NCBI RefSeq assembly: GCF_000380085.1
Contig: NZ_KB904561.1
Coordinates: 26,138-90,137, forward strand
Direction of reading: 5' to 3'
DNA from: Streptococcus merionis DSM 19192
GTDB taxonomy: Bacteria > Bacillota > Bacilli > Lactobacillales > Streptococcaceae
Length of the DNA: 64,000 nt
The notes under the pieces were generated by a model that saw only the letters and a list, made by a program, of their open reading frames with translations, made no database searches and was not told the origin of the DNA. Positions 43,819-54,900 of this stretch are shown piece by piece (position 1 is the stretch's first letter; each line of letters opens with the position of its first letter). Position numbers and translations under genes: made by a program.

Positions 43819-45366
43819 TTAGTGACGGAAATGTCTTACACCAGTGAAAACCATAGTAATACCGTGCTTGTTGGCAGCGTCAATCGAGTCTTGGTCGCGG
43901 ACAGATCCGCCGGGTTGGATGATGGCCTTGATGCCTGCGGCTGCGATTTCCTCAATATTATCCGCAAATGGGAAGAAGGCATCTGAAGCAAGAACAGCGC
44001 CGCTAAGGCGATCCTTGGCCTGCTCAATGGCGATGCGGACAGAAGCCACACGGTTGGTCTGACCGGGGCCGACACCGAGAGTCTGATGGTCATTGGAAAT
44101 CAAGATACCATTAGACTTGACGTACTTGATCGCTTTCCATGCAAAGGCAAGAGCAGTCATTTCCTGCTCGATCGGTTGACGGTCAGTCACAACTTTCCAG
44201 TCAGCTGGGCTTTCCTTGATGACGTCCTGATTTTGCACCAGCATGCCGCCGACCACACCGGTGTATTCCGCTTCAATTTCGCTCGCGTTCTGGGCATCAA
44301 ATGGCAACTCCAAGAGACGGAGGTTTTTCTTTTTATTAGTCAAAATGGCTAACGCTTCTGCCGAGTAGCTCGGTGCAATGATGATTTCTAGGAAAATCGG
44401 GTGCATCTTCTCAGCTGTCGCGGCATCAACCTCACGGTTAAGCACGACAATCCCACCGAAAATGGACACTGGATCAGCATCGTAAGCGTAGTCCCAAGCC
44501 TGCTCAATGGTCTCGCCTTGACCGATGCCGCATGGGTTCATGTGCTTGAGGGCGACAACCGTTGGTTGGTCTTTAAAATCACGAATGATGCGAATAGCCG
44601 CATCCGCATCACGGATGTTGTTGAAGGACAATTCCTTACCGTTAAGCTGTTTGGCTGAGGCAATCGAATAGTCTGTCGGCAGGGCATTTTGGTAGAAATC
44701 CGCATCCTGTTGAGGATTTTCCCCGTAACGCATGCTCTGGTTGAGGTCGTAGGTCAGGGTCAATTTCTCAGGCTTACTTTCGCCGACCTGCTTAGTAAAA
44801 TAGTCCGCAATCAAGGCGTCATAGGCTGCGGTGTGACGAAAGACCTTGGCCGCTAAACGTTGACGGGTTGGGTAGGTCGTCTCCCCACCTGCCTTGAGCT
44901 CATCAAGAACGACAGCGTAGTCTGCTGGGTCAACGACAACCGTCACACTAGCATGATTTTTAGCCGCAGAGCGAAGCATAGACGGTCCACCGATGTCAAT
45001 ATTTTCCACAGCCAAATCATAGGTCACATCAGAACGCAGAATGGTTTCCTTAAAAGGGTAAAGGTTGACCACAACTAGGTCAATGAGCCCAATCTCATGG
45101 CTAGCTGCCGCCTCTAAATGGCTGTCCAAATCACGACGAGCCAAAAGACCACCGTGAATCTTTGGATGAAGAGTCTTAACACGACCATCCATCATCTCAG
45201 GAAAGCCCGTCACATCATCGATGGCAATAGTCACCACGCCAGCATTGTCCAAAGCGGTCTTAGTCCCACCTGTTGAGATAATTTCCCAACCAAGATGAAC
45301 CAATTCCTGGGCAAACTCGATAATGCCCGCCTTATCTGATACGCTAATTAAAGCACGTTTTGTCAT
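43819..45366 (-). CDS. purH: Bifunctional AICAR transformylase/IMP cyclohydrolase
   Basis: Performs the last two steps to IMP; 515 aa. The N-terminal cyclohydrolase (about 1-195) shows [12 protein letters not shown] and STGGTKTAL; the transformylase half carries the KHMNPCGIG segment near residue 265 and the end [14 protein letters not shown]. The ATG overlaps the stop of a small membrane ORF (ATGA) and follows TTGAGGAGAAATC, so translation is coupled to that ORF. Confidence 0.97.
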   Translation of the reverse strand: MTKRALISVSDKAGIIEFAQELVHLGWEIISTGGTKTALDNAGVVTIAIDDVTGFPEMMDGRVKTLHPKIHGGLLARRDLDSHLEAAASHEIGLIDLVVVNLYPFKETILRSDVTYDLAVENIDIGGPSMLRSAAKNHASVTVVVDPADYAVVLDELKAGGETTYPTRQRLAAKVFRHTAAYDALIADYFTKQVGESKPEKLTLTYDLNQSMRYGENPQQDADFYQNALPTDYSIASAKQLNGKELSFNNIRDADAAIRIIRDFKDQPTVVALKHMNPCGIGQGETIEQAWDYAYDADPVSIFGGIVVLNREVDAATAEKMHPIFLEIIIAPSYSAEALAILTNKKKNLRLLELPFDAQNASEIEAEYTGVVGGMLVQNQDVIKESPADWKVVTDRQPIEQEMTALAFAWKAIKYVKSNGILISNDHQTLGVGPGQTNRVASVRIAIEQAKDRLSGAVLASDAFFPFADNIEEIAAAGIKAIIQPGGSVRDQDSIDAANKHGITMVFTGVRHFRH

Positions 45367-45539
45367 GATTTCTCCTCAATTTTTTCCTTAAACAAATACT
45401 TTTCAATCACATCTAAGCCACCGCCAACCAAGGCTGCAACCAGACCATAACCCCAAATAGAAAGATCGGGAAATATAACCGCTGTCAAATAAAAGGCGAG
45501 TATAAAAGCTAGGATGTGTAAGAAAAGTTTTTTCATCAT
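45363..45539 (-). CDS. Small membrane protein coupled to purH
   Basis: A 58-codon frame reading [58 protein letters not shown]. Two hydrophobic helices (about 5-23 and 29-43) are joined by a short turn, with a charged C-terminal tail. Its TGA overlaps the purH ATG by the classic ATGA arrangement, and the purH ribosome binding site lies within its last codons. Upstream AGAAAGCGAAA is only a weak ribosome binding site. I do not recognise the family. Codon pattern, hydrophobic design and coupling argue that it is real. Confidence 0.7.
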   Translation of the reverse strand: MMKKLFLHILAFILAFYLTAVIFPDLSIWGYGLVAALVGGGLDVIEKYLFKEKIEEKS

Positions 45540-45560
45540 TTTCGCTTTCTAAAAACGGTA

Positions 45561-46314
45561 TCACCAGTCAATTTCATAGGCGATATATTCATGCGACAAC
45601 TCGTAGCCCAATTGTTGAGCTAATGCCAGAGATGCTTTGGTATGTGCATCCCAGCTAGGATAAAGATTTCTATTCAGACACTCCAAAATCAGTTTTGCAG
45701 CGACAGCCTTAGCCAAGCCCTGTCGTCTAAAATCTGGGTGGGTGTCAATTTCGATTTCGATACCCCCTTGATAAGCAGAGTAACTAGAAGCTCCCGCCAG
45801 GACTTGCTTCTCCTTGGTCACAACAACTCCTAAACCGATATCTTGAAAGTGCTGAAAATCATCAAAATTTCCTACTAAATCTTGCGACCAAGTCTTGCTC
45901 AGGCATTTATGATAAAATGTCTCATCAATCAAATGAAACTCATACTCTTCTGGCAAAGCAGTCACATGGGAAGCTAGTTTTCCTCTATCAAATACGGTGT
46001 TTTTCTTGGTTGCATACCGTGTAAAGGCATGAGCTTTTGCCCCAAAAGTCGTCTCAATCAAGTCAGACCAACCAGCATTGCTGAAGCACTAGAATAATAT
46101 CTTCACCTCGACAAACTTCTATTAAGTCCAGACATGGTTCACCTGCTAAAAAGCCAAAAGAAGACCGCCTGCCTATTCTAGCTAGCACAGATTTTGGAAC
46201 TTCCAAATCGTCTACTAAAATCTCTCCCATGATACCTTGCAAACAAGACCAAATCATGGTCTCTGGCCAATCGGCAAACAAATAAGCTACTTTTTCCGTC
46301 TCGTTCAATCGCAT
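45561..46314 (-). pseudogene. GNAT acetyltransferase split by a frameshift
   Basis: Two adjoining frames make one protein of about 250 aa. The first, 46314-46063 (MRLNETEKVAYLFADW, then LAGEPCLDLIEV), starts behind AAAGGAGAGAACTG and ends at TGA. The second frame reads NAGWSDLIETTFGAKAHAFT across that stop and continues with the acetyl-CoA loop HPDFRRQGLAKAVAAKLI to 45561. A one-base indel near CTTCAGCAATGC (about 46075-46085) explains the break. The pattern fits the GNAT group related to ZmaR-type acetyltransferases. It is inactive unless the shift is a sequencing error or is recoded. Confidence 0.8.
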
Positions 46315-46340
46315 CAGTTCTCTCCTTTAGACCTATTTTA

Positions 46341-46907
46341 TCATAAAGGAGAATTTTTTCGATCAACTCCCAAACTCTCTAGTACCTCTGGATACAGCTG
46401 ATATTCCGCTTCGTGAATGCGGGTTTCAAAGGTTTCAAGTGTGTCATCGGTTAGTCTTGGTACGCGCAACTGCTTGATAATTTGACCAGTGTCTACGCCA
46501 GCGTCCACCCAGTGGATAGTGACGCCACTCTCAGCAACACCCGCTTTCCAAGCGTCCTCAATACCGTGGGCACCTGGAAATGCTGGCAGGTAAGCTGGGT
46601 GGATATTGATAATTTTGCCTTCGTAAGCCGAAAGCAAGGTCGGACCGACAATCTTCATATATCCCGCTAAGCAAATCAAATCAATCTGGTGCTGGTCCAG
46701 CAGGTCAACGATAGCTTGTTCGTAGGCTACCTTGTTGTCAAAGTCTTTAAGTTCAAAGGTAAAGCTAGGAACACCCAGTCTGTTCGCTCGTTCCAAGACA
46801 TAAGCCTGTGGCTTATCTGAAAAGACAAATTCAACTGGAAAGGCTTCAGCAAGCACTTGAAAATTAGAACCTGAGCCTGAAGCGAAGACCGCAATCTTTT
46901 TGCTCAT
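46341..46907 (-). CDS. purN: Phosphoribosylglycinamide formyltransferase
   Basis: Transfers formyl from 10-formyl-THF to GAR; 188 aa. [51 protein letters not shown] and [13 protein letters not shown] are diagnostic (catalytic Asn/His/Asp). It overlaps purM by 4 bp. The C-terminus is close to the start of the broken acetyltransferase. Confidence 0.96.
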   Translation of the reverse strand: MSKKIAVFASGSGSNFQVLAEAFPVEFVFSDKPQAYVLERANRLGVPSFTFELKDFDNKVAYEQAIVDLLDQHQIDLICLAGYMKIVGPTLLSAYEGKIINIHPAYLPAFPGAHGIEDAWKAGVAESGVTIHWVDAGVDTGQIIKQLRVPRLTDDTLETFETRIHEAEYQLYPEVLESLGVDRKNSPL

Positions 46908-47926
46908 CGAATCACCACACTGGCATCTGTTTTCTCAACGATACGACCGAGTTCATAGACTTCTTCGTCCACCAGATCCTTGACTTCATCAACCTTGTCT
47001 GGGTTAATTGCCAACACGAGACCGATACCCATGTTGAAGATTTCAAACATTTCCTCATGTTTGATTTGGCCATATTTTTCCAAGGCTTCAAAGATGGGAA
47101 GAACTGGGATTTTGCTTTCGTCGATTTCAGCTGCTAGGTTGTCGGAAAACATACGAGGAATGTTTTCGATGAAGCCGCCGCCTGTGATATGGGCAATACC
47201 GTTAACTAAACCCGCTTTAACGAGAGGCAAAACTTGCTTGACATAGATACGAGTAGGCTCAAGGAGGACATCCTTTAGTGCTCTGCCATTTAGCTCCGGC
47301 AACAGAGCGTCGTCGTCAACATCCGCGAAAACCTTGCGAACCAGAGAATACCCATTGGAATGAATCCCGCTTGAAGCCAGTCCCAGCAGGACATCATCGG
47401 CTTTGACCTTTGAACCGTCAATAATCTGTGATTTTTCAGCAATTCCAACAGCAAAACCGGCTAAGTCATAATCGTCCTCGCCATACATGCCGGGCATTTC
47501 AGCCGTTTCACCGCCGATAAGGGCAGCACCAGCCTGAACACAGCCTTCAGCCACACCGGCAACCACCTGCTCCAGCTTTTCGGGAACATTTTTGCCTGTC
47601 GCGATATAGTCGAGGAAGTAAAGTGGCTCAGCACCCGCAGCAATGATGTCGTTGACGCACATGGCTACGCAATCCTGGCCAATGGTATCGTGCTTGTCGT
47701 ACTGGATAGCCAGCATGAGCTTGGTTCCGACACCGTCCGTGCCAGATACTAGAACTGGCTCTTTGACGTCCAGCTGGGTCAAATCAAACATGCCACCAAA
47801 ACCACCGAGAGCGCCCATGACACCGAGGCGTTCCGTACGCGCCACATGTTTTTTAATGCGCTCGACAACCTCGTAACCAGCCTCGACATCAACACCAGAT
47901 TGGGCGTATGCGTTTTTTTCTGTCAT
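46904..47926 (-). CDS. purM: Phosphoribosylformylglycinamidine cyclo-ligase
   Basis: AIR synthetase, ATP-dependent ring closure of FGAM; 340 aa. [41 protein letters not shown] and [15 protein letters not shown] are intact. AAAGGAAAAAATA precedes the ATG. Overlaps purN by 4 bp (ATGA), so the two are translationally coupled. Confidence 0.97.
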   Translation of the reverse strand: MTEKNAYAQSGVDVEAGYEVVERIKKHVARTERLGVMGALGGFGGMFDLTQLDVKEPVLVSGTDGVGTKLMLAIQYDKHDTIGQDCVAMCVNDIIAAGAEPLYFLDYIATGKNVPEKLEQVVAGVAEGCVQAGAALIGGETAEMPGMYGEDDYDLAGFAVGIAEKSQIIDGSKVKADDVLLGLASSGIHSNGYSLVRKVFADVDDDALLPELNGRALKDVLLEPTRIYVKQVLPLVKAGLVNGIAHITGGGFIENIPRMFSDNLAAEIDESKIPVLPIFEALEKYGQIKHEEMFEIFNMGIGLVLAINPDKVDEVKDLVDEEVYELGRIVEKTDASVVIR

Positions 47927-48005
47927 TATTTTTTCCTTTCCTTGTCAGCAAGTGTCTTGAATTCCTTTTTGAGGCTATTCCAAAAGACTAAGCTATATAG
48001 CTAAG

Positions 48006-48143
48006 CTATTGTAGCAATACCATACCCGTCGCAGCAATCCAGTGACCTTTAAGAACTGATACCACGGTTAGTATCAATAAGATGGGGATCAGGATAAGCG
48101 TTGTCCCAAGTAATAGCCTTAGTTGGCTTTCTACCTTCTTCAA
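48006..48143 (-). CDS. Candidate 45-aa membrane protein after purF
   Basis: A TTG-started frame one base after the purF stop. It encodes MKKVESQLRLLLGTTLILIP, ILLILTVVSVLKGHWIAATG, MVLLQ (first residue written as initiator Met). A single strongly hydrophobic helix at about 10-31 has a basic N-terminus. AAGGTG at the purF 3' end is placed as a ribosome binding site, allowing coupling. No family is recognised. A chance frame is possible given the TTG start; composition and exact abutment to purF favour a gene. The rest of the gap to purM (47927-48005) holds only AGCTATATAGCT, a short palindrome. Confidence 0.5.
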   Translation of the reverse strand: MKKVESQLRLLLGTTLILIPILLILTVVSVLKGHWIAATGMVLLQ

Positions 48144-48144
48144 C

Positions 48145-49596
48145 CTACTTCACCTTCTCAATGTAAAAACTGGTCTTTTCGTCCAGACTACGAAGGTACT
48201 CGGCTTCATAATCATAAAGTGGCGTTGGGTATTGGCCATCAAAGTAAGCCACACAAAGACCACCATTTGGCGCATCTGTCTCTAGGCCAATAGCTTCAAT
48301 CATACCGTCCAAGGACAGATAGGTCAGGCTGTCAGCGCCAATAATCTCGCAGACCTCCTCAACCGTATGGTTGGCCGAAATCAATTCCCGACGAGTCTGA
48401 ATGTCGATCCCATAAAAACACGGATACTTGAGCTCAGGACTGCCGATAGCCACATGGACCTCAGCAGCGCCCGCTTCTTTTAAGAGCTGGACAATACGCC
48501 TAGAAGTTGTCCCACGGACGATGGAATCGTCCACCATAACCACGCGCTTGCCCTTGACCACACCCGATACAGCCGAAAGCTTCATGCGCACGCCCTGCTC
48601 CCGCAATTCCTGAGTCGGTTGAATAAAGGTTCGCTGGGTGTATTGATTTTTGACCAAACCCATCTCATTTGGCAGGCCAGATTCCTCGGCAAAGCCCATA
48701 GCTGCGCTGAGGGAAGAATTTGGCACACCAACTACAATATCCGCTTCATGCTGGAACTCCTGCGCCAGCTTTTTCCCCAGGTTTTTGCGAGCAGTGTGGA
48801 CATTGACACCCGCAATGGTCGAGTCTGGACGGGCAAAATAGACATACTCCATAGAGCAAATAGCCAGCTGGGTATCCGTCGTGTAAACATCTTCTTTGAG
48901 ACCATTCTCATCAATGATGATGATTTCACCCGGCTTGATATCTCGAATCCACTCGGCACCGATCACTTCAAAGGCACAGGTTTCACTGGCAATCACCCAA
49001 GCGCCATTGGTCATTTTGCCTAAAGACAAGGGACGAAAACCATTAGGATCAAGGGCTGCAATCAACTTGTCCTCGGTCATGAGCAGATAAGCAAAACCAC
49101 CTTTAACCGTATTCAGCGCCTCTTTGACCTTACCAATAAATTCAGGATGATGGCTACGACGAATCAGGTGCATGAGAATTTCCGTGTCTGATGAAGCGTT
49201 GAAAATCGCTCCCTGTTCTTCTAATTGACGACGTAAAGAAATCGCATTTGTCAGATTACCATTATGACAAAGAGCTAACTCACTGTCATGGAACTTGTAG
49301 AGAAAGGGCTGGATATTGCGGATATCTGCCGTGCCAGCAGTAGCATAACGGACATGACCGATCGCAGCATGCCCCGTCAACTTATCCAAATCGGTTTGAT
49401 TTTTGAAGACCTCTGAGAGCAAGCCCTTATCGCGATGCCCTTTCAAAGCACCAGCATCATTAGAAACAATCCCTGCTCCCTCCTGACCACGGTGCTGTAG
49501 GCTGTGAAGTCCAAAATAGGTGACTTGCGCAGCCTGAGTATGACCCCAGATGCCAAAGACACCGCACTCTTCATTGAGGGATTTTACTTCGTACAT
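48145..49596 (-). CDS. purF: Amidophosphoribosyltransferase
   Basis: Committed step of purine synthesis: PRPP plus glutamine to phosphoribosylamine; 483 aa. The Ntn glutaminase begins at Cys11 after a 10-residue propeptide ([19 protein letters not shown]). [20 protein letters not shown] and [10 protein letters not shown] follow; the PRPP loop [18 protein letters not shown] is near 350. AGAGGAAAAATAAC precedes the ATG. The 384-bp gap to purL carries no clear gene. Confidence 0.97.
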   Translation of the reverse strand: MYEVKSLNEECGVFGIWGHTQAAQVTYFGLHSLQHRGQEGAGIVSNDAGALKGHRDKGLLSEVFKNQTDLDKLTGHAAIGHVRYATAGTADIRNIQPFLYKFHDSELALCHNGNLTNAISLRRQLEEQGAIFNASSDTEILMHLIRRSHHPEFIGKVKEALNTVKGGFAYLLMTEDKLIAALDPNGFRPLSLGKMTNGAWVIASETCAFEVIGAEWIRDIKPGEIIIIDENGLKEDVYTTDTQLAICSMEYVYFARPDSTIAGVNVHTARKNLGKKLAQEFQHEADIVVGVPNSSLSAAMGFAEESGLPNEMGLVKNQYTQRTFIQPTQELREQGVRMKLSAVSGVVKGKRVVMVDDSIVRGTTSRRIVQLLKEAGAAEVHVAIGSPELKYPCFYGIDIQTRRELISANHTVEEVCEIIGADSLTYLSLDGMIEAIGLETDAPNGGLCVAYFDGQYPTPLYDYEAEYLRSLDEKTSFYIEKVK

Positions 49597-49980
49597 GTTA
49601 TTTTTCCTCTTTTTGTCCTTTTCTTAAGTGACATCGTGTGAGGAATTTCTTTTCATAGCTTTGTAAGATTCTATACGATCGCAAGAACGACTGACCATAC
49701 AGACTCTAGCAATGCTAGTCCAAAAAATTCCTTTACCAGTAATTAAGCCTCTCTACTTTTCCCGTGTTAAGGCTTCGGCAGCAATCATTTTTTTCTTAAT
49801 AACTTCGGTTAAAAGCACTATCATTGTGGTCGCACCTTATTTTAGAGACAGGTCTGAACTCAAGGCCCTCACTTTTGATTGCTATTCGCAGCGGTCTGCA
49901 GACATGAGGGTAAGATGAGGAAACAGCGCTTCCTCAAACAGTCACCAAAACGAGTTAATGATGTTGCTTCCTTTTGGTTT
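49597..49980. other. purL-purF intergenic gap
   Basis: No supported gene. The minus strand contains the hairpin GAGGAA-GCGCTGT-TTCCTC (near 49915-49935) and CTAGCA-TTGCTAG (near 49708). The overlapping short open frames lack ribosome binding sites or recognisable protein character. It is unusually long for a gap inside this operon. Confidence 0.5.
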
Positions 49981-52900
49981 TCAAAGAGCGGCCTTGCCTG
50001 TAAAGTAAGCCACAGCACTTGCAAAGAGCTTTTGATCCTTGAGCCCTGGAATATTTTGGAAAAGCCCCTCTTCGTAGCGTTCAGAGTGCCCCATCTTACC
50101 GATAATTTGACCGTTTTTGCTAGTAATTCCTTCGATAGCATAGAGAGAACCGTTTGGATTGTAGCGGCTATCCATGCTTGGTTGGCCCTCAAAATCTACA
50201 TACTGGCTAAAAATTTGACCATTATCACGAAGTTCTGCAAATTCTTCAGCAGTCACCACGAATTTCCCTTCTCCGTGAGAAACTGGAATCGTATGAACAT
50301 CACCAACTGCAAGGTCTGCTAGCCAAGGTGAGTTCGTATTGGCAATACGGGTTTCCACCATCTTAGCCACGTGTTGATTAGCATCATTGTAAAAGAGGGT
50401 CGGACTATTCTCAGTGTTGGATTCAAAGTTCCCGTAAGGCAAGAGACCTGATTTTACCAGAGCTTGGAAACCGTTGCAGATACCGATGATGAGCCCTCCT
50501 TTTTCGATAAATTGGTCAATGGCAGCGCGGACTTTCTGGTTGAGCAAGATATTGACGATAAACTTGGCAGAGCCATCTGGCTCGTCTGCTGCAGAAAAAC
50601 CACCTGCAAAAAAGAGAATCTGAGCATTAGCGATGTTGTCAACCATCGTGTCAACCGAATCTGCAATAGCCTGCTCGTTCAAGGTCACAAATGGCACAAT
50701 CTTAGTTTTTGCACCAGCTGCTTCAAAGGCCTTAGCAGAGTCGTATTCGGAATTGGTTCCTGGAAAGGCTGGAATGTAAACCAGTGGCTGCTCAACTTTT
50801 TCCTTAGCCTGTTGCACCACTTCTTTAGTCACTTCTGGCACCTCTTCCAAAAGCGTTTCCTGCACAAAAGTCGTTGGGTAAACCTCTTCCAACTTGCCTT
50901 CAAAAGCAGCGAGCAGGTCCTTCCCAGCTAAGAGTTGGTCATTGACCACCAAATCAAAGGCAGTTGTTGTTTGGCCGATTTTTACTGCGCCAGCGATTTC
51001 CTCAGGACTAGTAAAGACAAAACCTGCCAACTGACCAGTCATGGCCTTATCTAGATTTTCAAGCTCAACCTGAGCACCGATTTGGTTCCCAAAACTCATC
51101 AAGGCTAAGGTTTCTAATAAACCACCGTATTTAATAGCTGCACTGGCTGTGATTTTATGCTGTTTTTGTAGCTTGGTCAAAGTTTCAAAGTTAGCCTTAG
51201 CTGTCGCAAAATCAATCTCCTGACCAAGTTCAATCCCTGGCAGGTAGTAGATAAAGTCACCTGCTGTCTTGAATTCTGGCGATTGAACGCGAGAGACTTC
51301 TGAAGTTGTTACTCCAAATGCCACTAGAGTTGGCGGGACAGTCAACTCTTCAAAGGTGCCAGACATAGAATCCTTACCGCCGATGGCTGGCAAACCCAGT
51401 TGCAATTGAGCCTCAATGGATCCAAGCAGAGCTGCTACAGGTTGGCCGAAGCGCTCGGCTTGCTTGTCCATCCGCTCAAAATATTCCTGATAAGAAAAAC
51501 GAGCCCTGTCCCAGTTGCTGCCTGTTGCTACCAAACGGCTGGTAGCTTCTAGCACAGCGTAAGCTGCCCCGTGGTAAGGAGACCACTCTGCTAGATACGG
51601 TTGATACCCCTGAGCCATGACTGAGACCGTCTTAGTCTTGCCGTGCCGAACTGGCAATTTCTGCACAGAACTTTCCGCTGGTGTTATCTGATAACGACCA
51701 CCTAGCGGGTGATTGACAGTCGAGCGACCAACAGATGAATCAAAAATCGTCTGCAAACCTTTTTGGCTGGCATGATTGAGGTCGGACAGGATTTTCTCCA
51801 AGTCAACCTGTAAACTTTCCTTATTAGTCTGGCGTTGGAAAGGCAGAGCAAGTCCACTATCGATCACCTTAGCATCAACTTCCACGCGCACACCATTGGT
51901 ATCTAAGAAGCTGCGCTCCAAGTCTACGATGGTTTGCCCCTTCCAGGTCATGACCAGATTTGGTTTTTCAGTTATCTCCGCCACGACAACGGCTAGAAGA
52001 TTCTCCTTAGCAGCTTCAGCTATGAAACGGTCCACATCTTTTTGGTCAACAACGACAGCCATGCGTTCCTGACTTTCCGAGATGGCAATTTCTGTGCCAT
52101 TAAGACCTTGATACTTGAGCGGTACCTTGTCCAGATCGATAATGAGACCGTCAGCTAACTCACCGATAGCCACACAGACACCGCCTGCACCGAAGTCATT
52201 TGACTTCTTGATGAGGGTTGTCACCTCAGGATTGCGGAAAAGGCGTTGAATCTTACGCTCTTCAATAGCATTTCCTTTTTGCACCTCAGCACCAGCCGTC
52301 TCCACAGACTCAGCAGTCTGCACCTTAGAAGACCCTGTCGCTCCACCAATACCATCACGACCCGTCTTGCCTCCTAAAAGAATGACCACATCACCTGCTT
52401 TTGGCTTTTCCCTTTTGACATTGTTCTTGGGTGCAGCACCGACAACAGCTCCTAACTCCATGCGCTTTGCGACAAAGCCTGGGTGGAAATATTCCTTGAC
52501 ATAAGTTGTCGCAAGACCAATTTGGTTGCCATAAGAAGAGTAGCCATGAGCTGCTGTTTTGGAAATGACCTGCTGCGGTAATTTCCCTGAACGAGTATCA
52601 GCCAAGGCTTGGGTAATATCTCCCGCCCCTGAAATGCGCATGGCTTGGTAAACGTAAGAACGACCAGACAAGGGATCCCGAATCGCACCACCGATACAGG
52701 TAGCAGCCCCACCAAAAGGCTCAATCTCAGTTGGGTGATTGTGTGTTTCATTCTTAAACATGAGAAGCCAAGGCTCCTTGACACCGTCCACATCCACTTC
52801 GATCTCAACCGAACACGCATTGATCTCATCAGACACTTCCATGTCATCCAAGTCACCCTTGGCACGAGCATAGCGACCGAAAATTGTCGCCATGTCCATC

Positions 52901-53715
52901 AGGGTCTGCGGCTTATCTTCACGACCAAGCTCCTGACGCATAGCCAAATATTTATCATAAGTAGCCTGCAACTGCTCTTCAAATTGTGACGCTGAAAAAT
53001 CAATAGCCTTAAGTTCTGTTTCAAAAGTCGTGTGGCGGCAATGATCTGACCAGTAAGTATCTAAAACCTTGAGTTCAGTTTCTGTAGGCACACGTCCAAT
53101 ACTCTTAAAGTAGGCTTGAATATGAAGCAAGTCTGCTACTTCCATAGCTAAGCCTTGTTCCGCCTTGTATGTCGCAAAATCTTCTGCCGTGTGAGTCGCA
53201 AAAAAGTCTAAGCTTGGAATGTCATCAGAAGAAGCTTGAAAACTTTCAGAGGTCAAGCCAGTGGATAAGTCCTTAAACCGTGAATCTACAGGGTTAAGCA
53301 GATAGTTTTTGATCGCTTCCAGTTCAGCCAAATCCATATCTTGATTAACCAAATAGAGTTGTGCTGCCTTGACCCGCACCTTTTGATCAGCCCCAAGAAG
53401 GAAAAGCGCCTCCTGAGCACTAGCTGCACGCTGGTCAAACTGTCCCGGTAAGGCTTCAATAGCAAAGGCTAGATGGTTAGTTAGGTTCTCATCTGTCTCC
53501 TCGGCAGACCAAATCACATCTGTCACCTGCTCAGAAAAGACATGATTTACAGCTTGTTCAAAGAGTTTTTCCTCCAAACCAAAAACATCGTATACTTGGA
53601 CTAAACGCAAGTCAGTCAAGCTCTTGACTTGTAGAAGAGTTTTCAACTCCTCTAGTAAACTCTCCGCCTTGATCTGAAAACTAGCTTTCTTTTCTACAAA
53701 AATACGTTTATTCAT
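49981..53715 (-). CDS. purL: Phosphoribosylformylglycinamidine synthase (single chain)
   Basis: Large FGAM synthase fusing PurS-, PurL- and PurQ-like parts; 1244 aa. The N-terminal PurS-like part is about 1-160; the ATP-binding synthetase core shows [24 protein letters not shown] near 310-333 and [17 protein letters not shown]; the C-terminal glutaminase (about 975-1244) has [31 protein letters not shown] and [16 protein letters not shown] with the nucleophilic Cys. The start overlaps purC by 8 bp. Confidence 0.97.
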   Translation of the reverse strand: MNKRIFVEKKASFQIKAESLLEELKTLLQVKSLTDLRLVQVYDVFGLEEKLFEQAVNHVFSEQVTDVIWSAEETDENLTNHLAFAIEALPGQFDQRAASAQEALFLLGADQKVRVKAAQLYLVNQDMDLAELEAIKNYLLNPVDSRFKDLSTGLTSESFQASSDDIPSLDFFATHTAEDFATYKAEQGLAMEVADLLHIQAYFKSIGRVPTETELKVLDTYWSDHCRHTTFETELKAIDFSASQFEEQLQATYDKYLAMRQELGREDKPQTLMDMATIFGRYARAKGDLDDMEVSDEINACSVEIEVDVDGVKEPWLLMFKNETHNHPTEIEPFGGAATCIGGAIRDPLSGRSYVYQAMRISGAGDITQALADTRSGKLPQQVISKTAAHGYSSYGNQIGLATTYVKEYFHPGFVAKRMELGAVVGAAPKNNVKREKPKAGDVVILLGGKTGRDGIGGATGSSKVQTAESVETAGAEVQKGNAIEERKIQRLFRNPEVTTLIKKSNDFGAGGVCVAIGELADGLIIDLDKVPLKYQGLNGTEIAISESQERMAVVVDQKDVDRFIAEAAKENLLAVVVAEITEKPNLVMTWKGQTIVDLERSFLDTNGVRVEVDAKVIDSGLALPFQRQTNKESLQVDLEKILSDLNHASQKGLQTIFDSSVGRSTVNHPLGGRYQITPAESSVQKLPVRHGKTKTVSVMAQGYQPYLAEWSPYHGAAYAVLEATSRLVATGSNWDRARFSYQEYFERMDKQAERFGQPVAALLGSIEAQLQLGLPAIGGKDSMSGTFEELTVPPTLVAFGVTTSEVSRVQSPEFKTAGDFIYYLPGIELGQEIDFATAKANFETLTKLQKQHKITASAAIKYGGLLETLALMSFGNQIGAQVELENLDKAMTGQLAGFVFTSPEEIAGAVKIGQTTTAFDLVVNDQLLAGKDLLAAFEGKLEEVYPTTFVQETLLEEVPEVTKEVVQQAKEKVEQPLVYIPAFPGTNSEYDSAKAFEAAGAKTKIVPFVTLNEQAIADSVDTMVDNIANAQILFFAGGFSAADEPDGSAKFIVNILLNQKVRAAIDQFIEKGGLIIGICNGFQALVKSGLLPYGNFESNTENSPTLFYNDANQHVAKMVETRIANTNSPWLADLAVGDVHTIPVSHGEGKFVVTAEEFAELRDNGQIFSQYVDFEGQPSMDSRYNPNGSLYAIEGITSKNGQIIGKMGHSERYEEGLFQNIPGLKDQKLFASAVAYFTGKAAL

Positions 53716-54424
53716 TTTCCTCTAATCCCTGCAATTTTTCCAAAACTACTTGATAGACATCTGTAATAGAACCCAAATTACGACGAAAGACATCCTTATC
53801 CATGTGGTTGCCATCTGTATCCCAAAGGCGACAGGTATCGGGTGACACCTCATCTGCCAAGATAATTTCCCCCGCTTGATTGCGACCAAATTCCAGCTTA
53901 AAATCAATCAAGGTCAGACCGATTCTGGCAAATAAATCCTGAAGGATGATATTAATCTGACGAGCCTGAGCCTTCAAAAAAGCCAACTCCTCAGCGCTAG
54001 CAACCTTCAAAAATAGCGCGTGTTCGTCATTGATAAAAGGATCATCCAAATCGTCATTTTTATAGTAAAATTCAACAATCGGTTTAGAAAGCTTAACCCC
54101 CTCTTCTAGTCCGAATCGTTTGGCAAATGAACCTGCCACCACATTTCGCAAGACGACTTCTAAAGGAATAATAGCCAGCTTAACATTACTTTGTTCGGTT
54201 TCTGACAATTGCTTGATAAAGTGAGTTTTGATACCAGCCTTATTCAACTGTCTAAAGATAAGAGAGGAAATTTGATTATTCAGCTTCCCCTTTCCAAGAA
54301 CTTCTTCTTTGCGCGCTCCATTTAACATAGTCGCCTGATCCTTATACTGAGCAACAATCACATTCTCGTCTTCTGTGCTATATAAGTCCTTTGCTTTTCC
54401 CGAATAAATCTTTTGATTTGGCAT
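53708..54424 (-). CDS. purC: SAICAR synthetase
   Basis: Joins aspartate to CAIR; 238 aa. [55 protein letters not shown] and SPDTCRLWD match the family. It is first in the main pur transcription unit, with a promoter about 50 nt upstream and a PurBox palindrome further up. Confidence 0.97.
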   Translation of the reverse strand: MPNQKIYSGKAKDLYSTEDENVIVAQYKDQATMLNGARKEEVLGKGKLNNQISSLIFRQLNKAGIKTHFIKQLSETEQSNVKLAIIPLEVVLRNVVAGSFAKRFGLEEGVKLSKPIVEFYYKNDDLDDPFINDEHALFLKVASAEELAFLKAQARQINIILQDLFARIGLTLIDFKLEFGRNQAGEIILADEVSPDTCRLWDTDGNHMDKDVFRRNLGSITDVYQVVLEKLQGLEENE

Positions 54425-54455
54425 TACTTTGTTCGCCTTTCTTTATTTGAAACCA

Positions 54456-54484
54456 ATTTTAGCACAGTTATTTGTATAATTCAA
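54456..54484 (-). promoter_or_regulatory. purC operon promoter
   Basis: The minus strand reads TTGAAT, 17 nt, TAAAAT with TGC upstream (extended -10), about 30 nt before the purC ATG. Confidence 0.8.
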
Positions 54485-54512
54485 GGAAAATCCTGAATTT
54501 TAGACGATAAGC

Positions 54513-54547
54513 AAAAACAAACATTCGTATTCCGAACGTTTGTTTTT
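54513..54547. promoter_or_regulatory. PurBox palindrome of the purC operon
   Basis: AAAAACAAACATTCG and CGAACGTTTGTTTTT are inverted 15-nt arms with one mismatch and a 5-nt centre. TTCCGAACGTTTG fits the PurBox, and the opposite strand gives a second, weaker site. It lies about 28 bp upstream of the -35. Confidence 0.65.
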
Positions 54548-54660
54548 CGCATGTTTAACTTTCAAGTCAGACTTATCTTTCTAATACAGAACAAAAGTCA
54601 ATGCAATTTGATTGCTTTCAGTTCAATCTCACTCTCATCACCTAGCAAGAACAGTGATTT

Positions 54661-54897
54661 TTATGAAATATTCGCTTCAATATAGTCCACTACAGAGCCC
54701 AAGTTGCTAAACTGGTCAACAGCATCATCACTGATTTCAATACCAAAGGCGTCTTCTAAGCTAATGATAAATTCCATCAACTGTACTGAGTCGGCAAAAC
54801 CATCTTGGACAGAAGACTCTTCTGTTAACACAACACCTTCTTCTAAGTACTCAGCCGCAATAGCGACAACTTTTTCAAAAATAGCTTGTCTCGTCAT
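54661..54897 (-). CDS. acpP: Acyl carrier protein
   Basis: 78-aa carrier with the 4'-phosphopantetheine site DSVQLMEF (Ser near 37) and the acidic helices typical of ACP. It follows plsX by 3 bp; GAGGAGGAGTAAGAG precedes its ATG. As second gene after plsX it probably serves phospholipid or fatty-acid synthesis as an alternative to a fab-cluster ACP. The 54548-54660 gap to the PurBox holds no other feature. Confidence 0.92.
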   Translation of the reverse strand: MTRQAIFEKVVAIAAEYLEEGVVLTEESSVQDGFADSVQLMEFIISLEDAFGIEISDDAVDQFSNLGSVVDYIEANIS

Positions 54898-54900
54898 CTC

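Noticed and set aside
49869..50192. Minus-strand 107-codon frame overlapping the purL 3' end
   Set aside because: Shadow of purL in another frame.
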